This document shows positions 26,383 to 37,247 of a stretch of DNA of 64,000 nucleotides, one piece after another. The DNA comes from Alphaproteobacteria bacterium (GTDB lineage: Bacteria > Pseudomonadota > Alphaproteobacteria > Rhizobiales > Devosiaceae), in the NCBI GenBank assembly GCA_018828145.1, contig JAHJWO010000009.1, positions 114,702 through 178,701 of the forward strand, read 5' to 3'. The position numbers and the translations under genes were made by a program. Below the pieces are notes generated by a model. That model did no database searches. It saw only the letters and a list, made by a program, of their open reading frames with translations, and was not told where the DNA came from. Each line of letters opens with the position of its first letter. The stretch's first letter is position 1.

Positions 26383-27600
26383 TCAGGCGAGCGTTGCGAA
26401 ATCGGTCTGATCTATTTCGTTGAGTGTCTTCATAAGGAGGCCCTTGAAGACCGGCTCCCGCTCATCGCGGTAGGCAACGACCTGCGGCAGGCCGTTGACC
26501 CGGCAGATCAGCGCGCTGGCCAGTGCGGCGTTGATCTCGGCCTGCATGAGGCCGAAGGCGCGCGCGCCGGGGCCGACAATCAGGATATGCGAAGGATCGA
26601 ATACCGCCATCATGCGGCTGAGGCCGAAGCCGACGGCACGGCCAGCGACATTGAAGGCGTGGGTGGCGTTGCGGTCGCCGGCTTCGGCCCGGGCGATAAG
26701 GTCTTCATATTGCTGTGCAGGCACGGCGGGGGCAGGGGGTGCCGTTTCGGGGACTGAATAAGCGGTGCGCAGCACGCCGTAATCCGACGCATAGGCTTCG
26801 ATACAGCCGCGCATGCCGCAGCGGCACAGCGCTCCGTTCGGCAAGTGATTCATGTGCCCGAACTCGGTGGCGCCTTCATCGCCGCGCCCCAGGATCTGGC
26901 CGCGGAACGTCATTCCCATGGCCACCGTCGAGCCGACGAATACCGTTGCGACGCTGGCGTCGTGCAGCGCCGGGTCCAGCCAGCGCGCGCCTTCGGCAAG
27001 CAGTCGGCCACGCTTGTGCAGCGCCACGGGCAGGGCGAATTCCGCTGCCAGCTCGGTGGCAAAGGGCTTGTTGGCCAGATGGGCGATGGGCGACCACCGA
27101 AGGCTCTGGCCTTCCCGGTCGAGGATGCCCTGTACAGAGATGGCAACGCGCCGCAGGACGGAAGCTTCGACCGGATTGCGCGACTGGAGTTGCCGCAGAC
27201 GGTCGGCCAGAAACGCGGTTGGGGTCGATTCGGCGAAGGTCGTCGGTGTGATGGGCGTCTCGATGCGGTCCACCAGGATGCCGCCATAGTCCACCAGCGA
27301 CAGACGGGCGCGGTTGACGTCGAGTTCGAACAGAGCCGCTGCGCTCACGTGGCGGTTAAAGCCAACCAGCGTCGCCGGACGGCCCCGGCCGCGGGCGTCC
27401 TGCCGCTCGGCAGGCTCCAGTTCGGCGATGACCTGCTGCTCGATCAGATCATGGGTGATTGCGGTGATGCTGGCATGGCTGAGGCCCGTGCCCGCAGCCA
27501 GCGCGGTGCGCGATAGCGGACCCTGCACGCGCAGGGCGCCAAGCACCAGGCCCCGGTTCTGTCGCCGGACGCTGTCGCTATCGCTGACGTTCCGCGCCAA
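26383..27600 (-). CDS. ROK-family transcriptional repressor, probable xylose regulator
   Basis: The 405-residue protein has an N-terminal winged helix-turn-helix ([25 protein letters not shown] read across residues 31-55). A ROK domain follows, with the zinc motif [12 protein letters not shown] and the preceding EFGHMNH. The HTH shows it is a regulator and not a sugar kinase; proteins of this type sense free sugars such as xylose. It is divergent from xylF, and a pair of matching operator-like sites lies in the gap between them. The exact sugar is inferred from the transporter. Confidence 0.92.
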   Translation of the reverse strand: MARNVSDSDSVRRQNRGLVLGALRVQGPLSRTALAAGTGLSHASITAITHDLIEQQVIAELEPAERQDARGRGRPATLVGFNRHVSAAALFELDVNRARLSLVDYGGILVDRIETPITPTTFAESTPTAFLADRLRQLQSRNPVEASVLRRVAISVQGILDREGQSLRWSPIAHLANKPFATELAAEFALPVALHKRGRLLAEGARWLDPALHDASVATVFVGSTVAMGMTFRGQILGRGDEGATEFGHMNHLPNGALCRCGMRGCIEAYASDYGVLRTAYSVPETAPPAPAVPAQQYEDLIARAEAGDRNATHAFNVAGRAVGFGLSRMMAVFDPSHILIVGPGARAFGLMQAEINAALASALICRVNGLPQVVAYRDEREPVFKGLLMKTLNEIDQTDFATLA

Positions 27601-27662
27601 GCAGCTTACTCCTCACCCAGACGCAACACACCATTCCTCCGCGCTTACCGCAATCGTATTTA

Positions 27663-27733
27663 TTTCGAGTTTCGAAATTGAAGTTGACTCGTTTGCGGCA
27701 GGTATGCGAATTCTTTTTTCGAGCAGTGAAATT
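27663..27733. promoter_or_regulatory. Paired operator-like sites between the ROK gene and xylF
   Basis: The pattern TTTCGA-N5-GAAATT occurs twice in the same orientation, at 27663-27679 and 27717-27733, exactly 54 bases apart, or about five helix turns. A TTGACT hexamer (27684-27689) lies between them and may be the -35 box of xylF; no strong -10 box is evident. Such spacing suits two repressor dimers on one face of DNA. Binding by the adjacent ROK protein is inferred. Confidence 0.65.
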
Positions 27734-27824
27734 AATGCTCAGGGCGCCGGTGGAGCGGGCCCGCTGGGGTAACACCACCGGCACATATGTGGGCAGGAGG
27801 ACTGGCCCACACGGGAGGACAAAC

Positions 27825-28868
27825 ATGAACAAGTTTCTAGCGGTCTTGCTTTGCACGACTGTCATCGCCGGCACGGCCGGCACTACCCATGCGCAGGACG
27901 GGATCGTCGTCGGCGTCTCCTGGAACAACTTCCAGGAAGAGCGTTGGAAGACCGACGAAGCGGCGATGAAGGCCGTGCTCGATGCCGCCGGCGCCACTTA
28001 TATTTCGGCTGACGCGCAGTCGTCCGCTTCCAAGCAGCTGACGGATATCGAAAGCCTGATTTCGCAGGGCGCCGATGCCATCATCGTGCTGGCGCAGGAC
28101 AGCGAAGCGGTCGGTCCGGCTGTTGCCGCTGCTGTTGCCGAAGGCATTCCGGTGGTGGGTTATGACCGCCTGATCGAAAACCCGGATGCGTTCTACCTCA
28201 CCTTCGACAACAAGGAAGTGGGTCGCCTGCAGGCCGCCGGCGTTGCTGCCGTGCAGCCCGAAGGCAACTATGTCTTCATCAAGGGCAACAGTGCCGATCC
28301 CAATGCCGACTTCCTGTTCGAAGGCCAGATGGAAGTGCTGCAGGCCGGCATCGACTCCGGCGCCATCAAGAATGTCGGCGAAGCCTATACCGACAACTGG
28401 AACCCGGAAGTCGCCCAGGCGAACATGGAGCAGTTCCTGACCGCCAATAACAATGAAGTCGACGCTGTCGTCGCCTCCAATGACGGCACGGCCGGCGGCG
28501 CGATTGCTGCCCTCGCGGCCCAGGGCCTTGCCGGCTCCGTGCCGGTATCCGGCCAGGACGGCGACCATGCTGCCCTCAACCGCATCGCCCTCGGCACCCA
28601 GACCGTTTCGGTCTGGAAGGACGCGCGCGAACTCGGCAAGAAGGCCGCTGAAGTGGCCCTCGAGCTGGCTGGCGGCACTGCGCTCGACGCCGTGACCGGC
28701 GTGGTGCCCTTCTCGGGCGGCCCCAAGGGCGTCGCAATGAACGCGTTCTTCATCGCCCCCGTCGCCGTGACCAAGGACAACCTCAACGTCGTCATCGACG
28801 CCGGCTGGGTGTCCAAGGACGTGGTCTGCGCCGGCGTTGCTGCTGGTTCGGTTGCTGCGTGTAACTAG
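27825..28868 (+). CDS. xylF: Xylose-type ABC transporter substrate-binding protein
   Basis: This 347-residue periplasmic protein has a signal peptide ending at THA/QDG (about residue 23) and the fold of the periplasmic-binding family 4. It is very close in style to Xyl[16 protein letters not shown] near the start, [32 protein letters not shown] and [13 protein letters not shown]. It captures xylose for import through XylH/XylG. The ATG at 27825 has GGGAGG six bases upstream; the longer frame from 27678 runs through the operator region and is unlikely. A stem-loop follows the stop. Confidence 0.94.
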   Translation: MNKFLAVLLCTTVIAGTAGTTHAQDGIVVGVSWNNFQEERWKTDEAAMKAVLDAAGATYISADAQSSASKQLTDIESLISQGADAIIVLAQDSEAVGPAVAAAVAEGIPVVGYDRLIENPDAFYLTFDNKEVGRLQAAGVAAVQPEGNYVFIKGNSADPNADFLFEGQMEVLQAGIDSGAIKNVGEAYTDNWNPEVAQANMEQFLTANNNEVDAVVASNDGTAGGAIAALAAQGLAGSVPVSGQDGDHAALNRIALGTQTVSVWKDARELGKKAAEVALELAGGTALDAVTGVVPFSGGPKGVAMNAFFIAPVAVTKDNLNVVIDAGWVSKDVVCAGVAAGSVAACN

Positions 28869-28895
28869 GACGCAGACAGAATAGTCTGGCATTGA

Positions 28896-28929
28896 GACAG
28901 TGCCGCGGCGTTCGCGCTGCGGCACTGTC
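28896..28929 (+). promoter_or_regulatory. Intercistronic stem-loop between xylF and xylH
   Basis: GACAGTGCCGC and GCGGCACTGTC form a perfect eleven-base stem with a twelve-base loop, 27 bases after the xylF stop. No T-run follows, so it is more likely an mRNA-stabilising or processing structure than a terminator. Confidence 0.75.
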
Positions 28930-28982
28930 GTGACGGGACCGCGCTGCCGGGCAGGCAGCGCAGCCCAGCGGGGAGACTGAAC

Positions 28983-30302
28983 GTGGCAGAACAGCAAGCC
29001 ATTCCGACCAATATCCATCCGAGCCGGTTCATACAGAATCCGCTGCAGCGCCTTCTGGTTGCCACCGAGCTCGATACCCGCCTTCTGGGCATGATCGGCG
29101 CGCTGGCCATTATCTGGGTCGGCTTCAACATCTTTTCAGGCGGCCTGTTCCTGACGCCCCGCAACCTGTGGAACCTGTCGGTGCAGACCGCTTCGGTGGC
29201 CGTCATGGTCACCGGCATGGTCCTGGTCATCGTGACGCGCAATATCGACCTGTCGGTTGGCTCCATATTGGGCTTGGTCGGCATGGTGATGGGCGTGATG
29301 CAGACCGACATCCTCCCCAACCAGCTTGGCCTGGGTCTCGGCCATCCGCTGATCTGGGCGTTGTCGCTCGCGGCGGGGCTGATTGTCGGCGTCGGCATCG
29401 GGGGCCTGCAGGGTACCATCATCGCCTATCTGCGCGTGCCGGCCTTCATCGTCACGCTGGGTGGCTATCTGGTGTGGCGCGGCGCAGCCTGGTGGGTGAC
29501 CATGGGCCGCACGGTGGCGCCGATGGACCCGACCTTCCAGCTCATGGGCGGCGGGCCGTCAGGCTCGGTCGGTGCGTTCTGGAGCTGGGTTGTGGCTCTC
29601 GTGGCCTGCGCGGCCATTCTTGTCGGCCTCTATTGGGGGCGCCGGCAGCGGCGCCGGTTCAGCTTTCCGCTACGCCCGCTCTGGGCGGAAGCCACGCTCG
29701 GAGCCATTGGCTGCGCGCTGACCATTGGCGCCGTGCTGGTGGCCAATGCCTATCCCTGGCCGCGCCGCATCGCCGAAAACTACGCTGCCGCCAATAACCT
29801 GACTGTGCCGGAGACTGGCCTCTTCATCTCGCATGGCATTGCCATTCCCGTGTTGATCGCGCTGGGCGTGGGCGTGGTCATGACCTTCATCGCCACCCGC
29901 ACGCGCTTCGGCCGCTACGTCTTCGCCATGGGCGGCAATCCCGAAGCGGCGGAGCTGGCCGGCATCAATACCCGCTGGGTCACCGTCAAGATCTTCATGC
30001 TGATGGGTGCGCTCTGCGCCATTGCCGCCGCGATCTCCACGGCACGCCTCAATGCGGCGACCAATGCCCTGGGCACGCTGGACGAGCTCTATGTCATCGC
30101 CGCGGCGGTGATCGGGGGCACCTCGCTGGCCGGCGGCGTCGGCAGCATTGCGGGGGCGCTCCTGGGCGCGCTGGTCATGCAGTCGCTGCAATCGGGCATG
30201 GTGCTGATGGGCATGGACAGCCCGCTGCAGTCCATCGTTGTCGGTGCGGTCCTTGTCTTCGCGGTGTGGCTCGACACGCTCTACCGCCGCAATAAAAACT
30301 AG
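28983..30302 (+). CDS. xylH: Xylose-type ABC transporter permease
   Basis: The 439-residue inner-membrane protein is a BPD-type 2 sugar permease with about ten to twelve membrane helices. It contains the family segments [15 protein letters not shown] and [14 protein letters not shown] and the EAA-like coupling loop [12 protein letters not shown]. The central region, residues 215-270, holds a basic loop (RRQRRR) and an extra helix typical of XylH over shorter ribose permeases. The GTG start at 28983 has GGGGAG at seven-base spacing. It pairs with XylF and XylG. Confidence 0.93.
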   Translation: MAEQQAIPTNIHPSRFIQNPLQRLLVATELDTRLLGMIGALAIIWVGFNIFSGGLFLTPRNLWNLSVQTASVAVMVTGMVLVIVTRNIDLSVGSILGLVGMVMGVMQTDILPNQLGLGLGHPLIWALSLAAGLIVGVGIGGLQGTIIAYLRVPAFIVTLGGYLVWRGAAWWVTMGRTVAPMDPTFQLMGGGPSGSVGAFWSWVVALVACAAILVGLYWGRRQRRRFSFPLRPLWAEATLGAIGCALTIGAVLVANAYPWPRRIAENYAAANNLTVPETGLFISHGIAIPVLIALGVGVVMTFIATRTRFGRYVFAMGGNPEAAELAGINTRWVTVKIFMLMGALCAIAAAISTARLNAATNALGTLDELYVIAAAVIGGTSLAGGVGSIAGALLGALVMQSLQSGMVLMGMDSPLQSIVVGAVLVFAVWLDTLYRRNKN

Positions 30303-30313
30303 GAGTCCTTGTC

Positions 30314-31096
30314 ATGCTGGACACCAGAACGCCTCTCGTCGAAATGAACGACATTTCGATCTCCTTCGGCGGCATTCGTGCCGTGGACCACGCGTCGATC
30401 GACCTCTATCCAGGGGAGGTGGTGGGCCTGCTTGGGCACAATGGTGCCGGCAAGTCGACGCTGATCAAGATCCTGTCGGGCGCCTACAAGCGCGACACCG
30501 GGTCGATCCGCATCGACGGCCAGGACGCCACGATCAACAATCCGCGCGACGCCAAGAGCTATGGTATCGAGACGATCTACCAGCAGCTCGCCGTGGCCGA
30601 CAATGTCGACGCCGCCGCCAACCTGTTCCTGGGCCGCGAGATCACCACGCCCATCGGCACGCTCGACGACGCTGCAATGGAGTCCAAGGCGCGCGAAGTC
30701 ATGGGCCGTCTCAACCCCAATTTCCGCCGCTTCAAGGAGCCGGTGAAGGCGCTTTCGGGCGGCCAGCGCCAGTCGGTGGCCATTGCCCGGGCGATCCTCT
30801 TTAACGCGCGCATCCTGATTATGGACGAGCCCACGGCGGCGCTTGGTCCGCAGGAGACGGCGCAGGTGGGTGACCTGATCAAGCAGCTCAAGGCCGATGG
30901 CATCGGCATCTTCCTCATCAGCCACGATATCCATGACGTGTTCGACCTCGCCGATCGGGTCGTGGTGATGAAGAATGGCCAGGTGGTGGGCAGCGCCCGC
31001 ACCAGCGACGTCAGCAAGGATGAAGTGCTCGGCATGATCATCCTGGGCAAGGTGCCGCCCGGCGCCACGCCGGGTCCGGGAGCCATTGCCGGCTGA
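30314..31096 (+). CDS. xylG: Sugar ABC transporter ATP-binding protein, single-domain XylG type
   Basis: The 260-residue ATPase has Walker [10 protein letters not shown], a Q-loop, the signature [15 protein letters not shown], Walker [12 protein letters not shown] and the switch histidine in LISHDIHDV. It energises import through XylH. Enteric XylG has two ATPase domains and about 500 residues; this protein has only one, so it must act as a dimer of two chains. It lies 11 bases after xylH with an AGGAG site, and closes the xylFHG operon. Confidence 0.93.
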   Translation: MLDTRTPLVEMNDISISFGGIRAVDHASIDLYPGEVVGLLGHNGAGKSTLIKILSGAYKRDTGSIRIDGQDATINNPRDAKSYGIETIYQQLAVADNVDAAANLFLGREITTPIGTLDDAAMESKAREVMGRLNPNFRRFKEPVKALSGGQRQSVAIARAILFNARILIMDEPTAALGPQETAQVGDLIKQLKADGIGIFLISHDIHDVFDLADRVVVMKNGQVVGSARTSDVSKDEVLGMIILGKVPPGATPGPGAIAG

Positions 31097-31136
31097 CCGC
31101 GTTGTGACGCTGCGTATGCAGCGTCACCGTGGTCCC

Positions 31137-31835
31137 ATGCCCGCAACCAAGAAACGTCCGCCTTCCCCGCCAGCGTCGGTGCTTGACCGGCTCATGCCGC
31201 GCCATGCGCCGTTCTACTTCGGCCTGGCCGCCGGCGTCGTCGCCCTGGTCATCTCGCTCATCCTGCTGCCCAAATTCGCGGTGTCGATCGGGGCCAATAC
31301 GCTGTTCGTGGTCTATCTGGCGCTGGCGGCCATCAAGCTGCCGCGGCTCAGTGCCGACTATCTGCATGCCCATGCCAAGGATGAGGATACGCCGGTGGGC
31401 GGCATCTTCCTGGTCGTATTCATCGTGGTGCTGGCCTCGGTCGTCTCGTTGTTTCTGGCGCTCAATGGCGAACAACCCGATCCCGCCGAAGTCGTCCTGA
31501 GCCTGGCATCGGTGCTGCTGGGCTGGTTCACCGTCCAGGCGGTTGGCGCCTTCCACTATGCCTATGAATACTACCAGGCGCCCGAGGCGAGCGGGACGGG
31601 CAAGCGGCAGATCGTGGGCGGGCTGGACTTTCCGGGCGAGGAAGAGCCGGACGGCACGGCCTTTGTGTACTTTTCCTTTACCGTCGGCACGTCGGTTGCC
31701 ACGTCGGACACCAAGCTGACCTCGAACGCCATGCGCCGCCGGGTGACGGTGCACCTGGTCTTCTCCCACCTCTACAACACCATCATCCTGGCCGCCGCCG
31801 TGAATGTGATGATGACGGTGGGCGGGGGAGGTTAG
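31137..31835 (+). CDS. DUF1345 membrane protein
   Basis: The 232-residue form starts at ATG 31137; ATG 31116 or TTG 31086 would extend it, the latter into xylG. It has about six membrane segments and the DUF1345 hallmark region [17 protein letters not shown] followed by [17 protein letters not shown]. The family is spread across bacteria but has no assigned role. No substrate or partner can be named. It follows xylG in the same direction without a visible terminator, so some read-through from the xylose operon is likely. Confidence 0.87.
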   Translation: MPATKKRPPSPPASVLDRLMPRHAPFYFGLAAGVVALVISLILLPKFAVSIGANTLFVVYLALAAIKLPRLSADYLHAHAKDEDTPVGGIFLVVFIVVLASVVSLFLALNGEQPDPAEVVLSLASVLLGWFTVQAVGAFHYAYEYYQAPEASGTGKRQIVGGLDFPGEEEPDGTAFVYFSFTVGTSVATSDTKLTSNAMRRRVTVHLVFSHLYNTIILAAAVNVMMTVGGGG

Positions 31836-31903
31836 CGCCGGGTTGCCGCTGGGCGGCGTGCATGGCACACCATGGCAAGAGACAGGCCAAGGAGAATCCC
31901 GTC

Positions 31904-33031
<1,128 letters not shown>

Positions 33032-33060
33032 AGGCCACCGCAACCCGGCCGGACGCAGCA

Positions 33061-33612
33061 ATGGTCCTACCTTCCGACCATCTCTTTGTCGTCACCGGCG
33101 CTCCGGGCGCCGGCAAGACGACCTTGCTGGAGGCCGCCGCGGCCCAGGGTATGGCCGTGGGCCGGGAGGCGGCGCGGGGTGTCATCCAGGCGCAGAGCGC
33201 CATTGACGGGCCGGCCCTGCAATGGCGCGACAGTGCCCTCTTTGCCGAACTGATGCTGGACCGGGATATCCAGACCCATGCGGCGCTGCTGTCCGGCACC
33301 GGGCCCGCCCTGTGCGATCGGGGCATTCCGGACCTTATCGCCTATGGCCGCATCATGGGGTTGGCCGAAACTGGTCATTTCGAGCGCGCGGCCAGGCTCT
33401 ATCGCTACAACAGGATCGTGTTCTTCGCGCCGCTGTGGCGCGAGATTTTTGTCACCGATGCCGAGCGGATCGAGGGCTGGGAACATGCACAGCGCATCTA
33501 CGAACCGATGCGTGACGCCTATGTCGAGATGGGCTATCGCATCGTGGAACTGCCCAAGGCGCCCGTCGCCGAGCGGCTTGCCTTCGTGCTGGAAACCATC
33601 GCCCATGCCTGA
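33061..33612 (+). CDS. Small AAA/P-loop ATPase
   Basis: The 183-residue protein has a Walker A loop at residues 13-20 (GAPGAGKT), a likely Walker B/catalytic acid region in ALCDRGIPDLIAYG, and a lid-like helix with RYNRIVFFAPLW. This pattern fits the AAA_28 group of predicted nucleotide-binding ATPases, similar in layout to small nucleoside or nicotinamide kinases. The substrate is unknown. The gene starts 29 bases after frmA and overlaps the next start by eight bases, so it belongs to a small operon. Confidence 0.82.
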   Translation: MVLPSDHLFVVTGAPGAGKTTLLEAAAAQGMAVGREAARGVIQAQSAIDGPALQWRDSALFAELMLDRDIQTHAALLSGTGPALCDRGIPDLIAYGRIMGLAETGHFERAARLYRYNRIVFFAPLWREIFVTDAERIEGWEHAQRIYEPMRDAYVEMGYRIVELPKAPVAERLAFVLETIAHA

Positions 33613-34066
33613 GCCGACCATTTTCGTCGATGCCGATGCCTGCCCGGTCAAGGACGAGGCCATGCGCGTGGCCGAGCGGCTGGGGCTGGTCGTCACCTTT
33701 GTCAGCAATGGCGGCATCCGCCCGTCGCGTGATCCGATGGTGCAGGTCGTGGTGGTGCCGGCTGGGGCCGATGCGGCGGACGACTGGATCGTCGAGCATG
33801 CCGCGGCCAATGACATCGTGCTCACCGCCGATATCCCGCTGGCCAGCCGGGCCATCGACAAGGGCTGCCATGTGCTGGGCTTTGCCGGCAAGCCCTTCAC
33901 ACCCGCTTCCATCGGCATGGCCCTGGCCATGCGCGACCTCAACCAGCACCTGCGCGAAACCGGCGAAAGCAAGGGCTACAATGCCAGTTTCCGCCCGGCC
34001 GATCGCTCGGCCTTTCTCAGCGCTCTGGACACGCTGGGGCGGAAGGCGAAGCGGGACGCTTCCTAA
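33605..34066 (+). CDS. YaiI/YqxD family protein (DUF188)
   Basis: The 153-residue protein has the family's start FVDADACPVKDE and the conserved DIVLTADIPLASR segment, an acidic arrangement that recalls PIN-type nucleases. The family is widespread but has no proven function. It overlaps the ATPase gene by eight bases, which indicates co-translation. It ends just before the converging unknown gene at 34080, and no clear terminator is visible between the two. Confidence 0.92.
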   Translation: MPEPTIFVDADACPVKDEAMRVAERLGLVVTFVSNGGIRPSRDPMVQVVVVPAGADAADDWIVEHAAANDIVLTADIPLASRAIDKGCHVLGFAGKPFTPASIGMALAMRDLNQHLRETGESKGYNASFRPADRSAFLSALDTLGRKAKRDAS

Positions 34067-34079
34067 CCAAAAGGGCAGC

Positions 34080-34517
34080 CTATTCTTCGTCGTCCTCGAC
34101 ATCGGTCAGATAGACCGAGATCTCGATGTCGATGCCGTAGCCGCCAATGGCGGCGGCGACATGGGCGGGGAGGCGGGCGGACATGGCTTCGCCCTGTTCG
34201 GGATAGTCGAAGGCGATGTCCAGCACCGCCTTGCCGATGCGGCGGTCATCGAGCATGGCGGCGATGGCCGGGCCGGAGCGCTCGGCCAGTTCCAGCAGGG
34301 CGCGTACCGGATTGGCGACCGGAATATCGACCTGGGCGTAGAAGCTGTCCTGCGCGTCTTCCGGCTCGAAGCGGCTGGTCAGCTGCTTGAGCGCGCCATC
34401 GAGCGCCAACTGCTGCTGAGCGGCGCCGGACAGGCGGCCGGTGGCGTCAGCCTCGGGCTGTGCGAGCGTCACGCCGGACAGTCGCAGGGCTATGGCGAAG
34501 GGCGAAAACTGGCTCAT
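34080..34517 (-). CDS. Protein of unknown function coupled to rlmB
   Basis: The 145-residue protein is soluble and acidic, ends in a VEDDEE tail, and has no cysteine, signal peptide or membrane segment. It overlaps the rlmB stop by three to four bases, so it is translated together with it. The segment FYAQVDIPVANPVRALLELAERSGPAI is the most structured-looking part. I do not recognise the family; a ribosome-related role would be a guess from position only. Confidence 0.72.
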   Translation of the reverse strand: MSQFSPFAIALRLSGVTLAQPEADATGRLSGAAQQQLALDGALKQLTSRFEPEDAQDSFYAQVDIPVANPVRALLELAERSGPAIAAMLDDRRIGKAVLDIAFDYPEQGEAMSARLPAHVAAAIGGYGIDIEISVYLTDVEDDEE

Positions 34518-35269
34518 CAGACCCGTCCGGCTGTGGCCGCAAAGAGCGCAATGGCAGCGGCATTGGAAACGTTAAGCGACTTGATCGGGCCGGGCATGTC
34601 CAGCTTGACCATCTCGTCGCAGAGTTCGCGGGTGCGCTGGCGCAGGCCCTTGCCTTCGGCGCCCATGACGATGGCCATGGGTTGGTCATCGGTGCGGGGC
34701 TTGAGCTGATGTTCTGATTCAGAATCAAACCCCAGCACCAACATGCCGCGGGCCTTGAGCTTTTCCAGTGCGTCGCCCAGGTTGCGAACCTCGATCATCG
34801 GCACGAGATCGAGCGCGCCCGAGGCCGATTTGGCCATGACGCCGGTCTCGCGCGGCGAATGGCGCGCCGTGGTGATGACGGCATCGGCGCCAAAAGCGCA
34901 GGCCGTGCGCAGGATGGCGCCGACATTGTGCGGATCGGTGATCTGGTCGAGCACGACCACCAGCTTGAGCGGGTGGATATCGTCGAGCCCGAAGCGGCTC
35001 ACCGGATCGACCTCGAGCGCGGCACCCTGGTGCACGGCATCGTCGCCCAGCAGCTTGTCGAGCTCCTTGGGCGTGGTCTCCTTGACCGGCACCTTGCCGA
35101 TCTCGCCGGTCTCCTTGAGGCGCATCAGCGCATTGGGCGTGGCCAGCAGCACCTTCTTGATGCGGTTCTTGTTGTCCAGCGCGGCGCGCACGGTGTGCAG
35201 GCCATAAAGATAGACCGGACCGTCATCGGGATTGTAGCGCGGCTTGGGCGGAAATTTGTTGAAGCTCAT
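34517..35269 (-). CDS. rlmB: 23S rRNA 2'-O-ribose methyltransferase, TrmH/RlmB type
   Basis: The 250-residue SpoU-family enzyme transfers methyl groups from S-adenosylmethionine to a ribose in 23S rRNA (G2251 in E. coli numbering). It has the N-terminal RNA-binding domain (YLYGLHTVRAAL) and the three SpoU motifs: DQITDPHNVGAILRT, MGAEGKGLR and LNVSNAAAIALF, which form the trefoil knot. I chose the ATG at 35269; the start at 35305 adds 12 residues without family support. tRNA-Tyr lies upstream on the same strand. Confidence 0.94.
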   Translation of the reverse strand: MSFNKFPPKPRYNPDDGPVYLYGLHTVRAALDNKNRIKKVLLATPNALMRLKETGEIGKVPVKETTPKELDKLLGDDAVHQGAALEVDPVSRFGLDDIHPLKLVVVLDQITDPHNVGAILRTACAFGADAVITTARHSPRETGVMAKSASGALDLVPMIEVRNLGDALEKLKARGMLVLGFDSESEHQLKPRTDDQPMAIVMGAEGKGLRQRTRELCDEMVKLDMPGPIKSLNVSNAAAIALFAATAGRV

Positions 35270-35362
35270 GGCGCCAGCCGTAGCGCCTTTGTGGCGGGGC
35301 AGCAAGCGGCTCGCCCGCGCTGTCGCGCCGGTGCCAGCAGTTTTGCATCATGGGGAGGGCGA

Positions 35363-35447
35363 TGGTGGAGGGGACTGGATTCGAACCAGTGTACGCTAAG
35401 CGGTCAGATTTACAGTCTGATGGATTTAACCACTCTCCCACCCCTCC
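35363..35447 (-). tRNA. tRNA-Tyr(GTA)
   Basis: The 85-base gene folds as a class II tRNA with acceptor strands GGAGGGG/CCCCTCC, anticodon loop CTGTAAA (anticodon GTA), a long variable arm, a TTCGAAT T-loop and an encoded CCA end. It lies upstream of rlmB on the same strand. Confidence 0.97.
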
Positions 35448-35737
35448 ACTACAACGTCGCTTGGGTAGGAAACGAAGCGCCGGGGCGTTTCGTCCGGGCG
35501 GTTTATGGTGGTCTCATGACAGAGTGTCAACACCCCTTCCACAATGGCTCCCAAAAAAGCCGGCGGCGCGGCATGTCCCGCGCCAATGCGGCTGGCGACA
35601 CCCCCAGCCGGTTTTGCCGCCCGGGCTTGTCAGGCAGGGGCCGAATAGTTGCGGAAAGGGATATGGCAGTGGCGCTGCAAGGGGTTGCCAGCCGGCGGCG
35701 TGACGGGCTATTGCCTAGTTCGTCGGTCACCGACCGG
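35448..35737. other. 290-base gap between tRNA-Tyr and tRNA-Gly
   Basis: No gene is supported. The two tRNA genes point away from each other, so both promoters should be here. A weak inverted repeat (CGAAGCGCC/GGCGTTTCG, one mismatch) lies at about 35474-35493. Confidence 0.4.
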
Positions 35738-35811
35738 GCGGGTATAGCTCAGTGGTAGAGCAGCAGCCTTCCAAGCTGAATATGCGGGTTCGATTCCCGC
35801 TACCCGCTCCA
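35738..35811 (+). tRNA. tRNA-Gly(TCC)
   Basis: The 74-base gene has acceptor strands GCGGGTA/TACCCGC, D-arm AGTGGTA, anticodon loop CTTCCAA (anticodon TCC), T-arm TTCGATT and an encoded CCA. Confidence 0.97.
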
Positions 35812-35947
35812 AAATCCCACAAGTTCAGCATTATTGAATGATCGGACCCGGTACCGCAAATGCGACCGGAGTCGGTCGGACGTGCTCATGCGGATTCTGC
35901 ATCGCGGAGAGGGTGGGGAACCCCACCACTCCCGCGGAACTTCGATT

Positions 35948-36541
35948 CTACAGCCAGCCGGACAGCACACCGGCACCGCCCAGGGCAAAAAGGCCGCCGG
36001 CGAGCTGGGCCGCGAGCTTGCCGTGGCGGCCGATGATTCTGGCGATGCCCGCGGTCGCTGCGAGGCCGGAGAGGTGGAGCAGGGCGGTCGCGGCAAGGAA
36101 GCCGGCGGCATAAGTCAGGCCGCTATTGTCGGCCGGCATTTCGGCGCCATGCGCGTGACCGTGGAAGACGGCGAAGGCGCCGACCAGGCCCATGGCCAGG
36201 GCAACCGGCATGGGCCGGCCCATGGCCGCCACAGCGCCGAAGACGATGCTGGAGAGCGCAATGCCCAGCTCGACGAAGGGCAGGTCGACCTGCAGAAGGC
36301 CGAGGCCGAAGCCGGCCAGCATCATGCCGACAAAGCTCAGCGGCACCAGCCATAGCGCCCGCCCGCCGAGCACAAAGGCAAAGACGCCGACCGCGATCAT
36401 GGCCAGCACATGGTCGAGCCCGCCGATGGGATGCTCGAAGCCATGCATGAAGCCGACGGCATGGCCGGCGCCGGTATGGGCCATGGCCAGGGTGGGCGTG
36501 AGGGCCAGAACGGCCAGTGCGAGCATAAAACGCATCGTCAT
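35948..36541 (-). CDS. HupE/UreJ-family protein
   Basis: The 197-residue form begins at MTMRFML (ATG 36541, with GGAAGG just upstream) and has a signal-like first helix, then about six membrane helices. The family's histidine-rich opening is present (HTGAGHAVGF...HPIGGLDH), as is a second FHGHAHG motif; these are likely metal ligands for nickel or cobalt uptake. HupE/UreJ normally sits beside hydrogenase or urease genes, none of which are in the window. A longer start at 36613 is unlikely. Confidence 0.9.
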   Translation of the reverse strand: MTMRFMLALAVLALTPTLAMAHTGAGHAVGFMHGFEHPIGGLDHVLAMIAVGVFAFVLGGRALWLVPLSFVGMMLAGFGLGLLQVDLPFVELGIALSSIVFGAVAAMGRPMPVALAMGLVGAFAVFHGHAHGAEMPADNSGLTYAAGFLAATALLHLSGLAATAGIARIIGRHGKLAAQLAGGLFALGGAGVLSGWL

Positions 36542-36722
36542 CCTTCCGGGACCAGTCGTCCCTGAGTGATCATTGTCGGCACCCGCCGAAGCTTCCACAA
36601 ACTCGCGCTCCATTTATTGGCCGCGGAGACTGCCGTTGTAAATGGTGATCGTTCCGCAGCCCCCATGCGTTAGGGAGAGGAGCCCTCGTTCATTTCGACG
36701 GGGGAATTGCAGAGGGTTTGTC

Positions 36723-37115
36723 GTGCTTGTTTTGATTTTTCTCGTGCTGTTGCTGCTGCTGGTGCAGGTTTCGCTGCCGGGGCGTCTGTTGACCGAACAG
36801 GTCGGTGTCGATGCGCAGGTCGGGCCGCGTGACGATCTGCCCGAGCCCAGCCGGGATCTGGCGCGCTCCCGCCGGGCTCTGGGCAATCTGCAGGAAACGC
36901 TGCCGGTGTTTCTGACGCTGGCGATCCTGTCGATCGTGCTTGATGAGCAGGGCTGGCTGTCGCTGGCCGGGGCAGGGCTGTTTTTGGTGGCGCGGGTGGC
37001 GCATGCCTATTGCTACATGAAGGGTCTGTCGCCCTGGCGCTCGATCAGCTTCCTGGCGGCCCTTGTGGGGATGCTGCTGATGGTGATTCCCCTGGTGCCG
37101 CATATCTGGCGCTAG
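36723..37115 (+). CDS. MAPEG-family membrane protein
   Basis: The 130-residue protein has four membrane helices and the MAPEG pattern: GPRDDLPEPS and ARSRRALGNLQETLPVF after helix 1, and RVAHAYCYMKGL in helix 3. Eukaryotic relatives use glutathione and lipid substrates; bacterial members are mostly uncharacterised. I chose the GTG at 36723, because the longer frame from 36642 adds a basic stretch with no family match. It stands just upstream of tRNA-Trp. Confidence 0.87.
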   Translation: MLVLIFLVLLLLLVQVSLPGRLLTEQVGVDAQVGPRDDLPEPSRDLARSRRALGNLQETLPVFLTLAILSIVLDEQGWLSLAGAGLFLVARVAHAYCYMKGLSPWRSISFLAALVGMLLMVIPLVPHIWR

Positions 37116-37171
37116 GCTGCAAAGGGGTCTTGCGAAACGCGGTCTTTGCCACTAAACACACCCTCGCCTGA

Positions 37172-37247
37172 AGGGGTTTAGCTCAGTTGGTAGAGCATCG
37201 GTCTCCAAAACCGAGGGTCGTGGGTTCGAGTCCCCCAGCCCCTGCCA
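37172..37247 (+). tRNA. tRNA-Trp(CCA)
   Basis: The 76-base gene has acceptor strands AGGGGTT/AGCCCCT with one G-T pair, anticodon loop CTCCAAA (anticodon CCA), T-arm TTCGAGT and an encoded CCA end. In alphaproteobacteria it usually directly precedes secE; here an endolysin-like gene intervenes. Confidence 0.97.
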
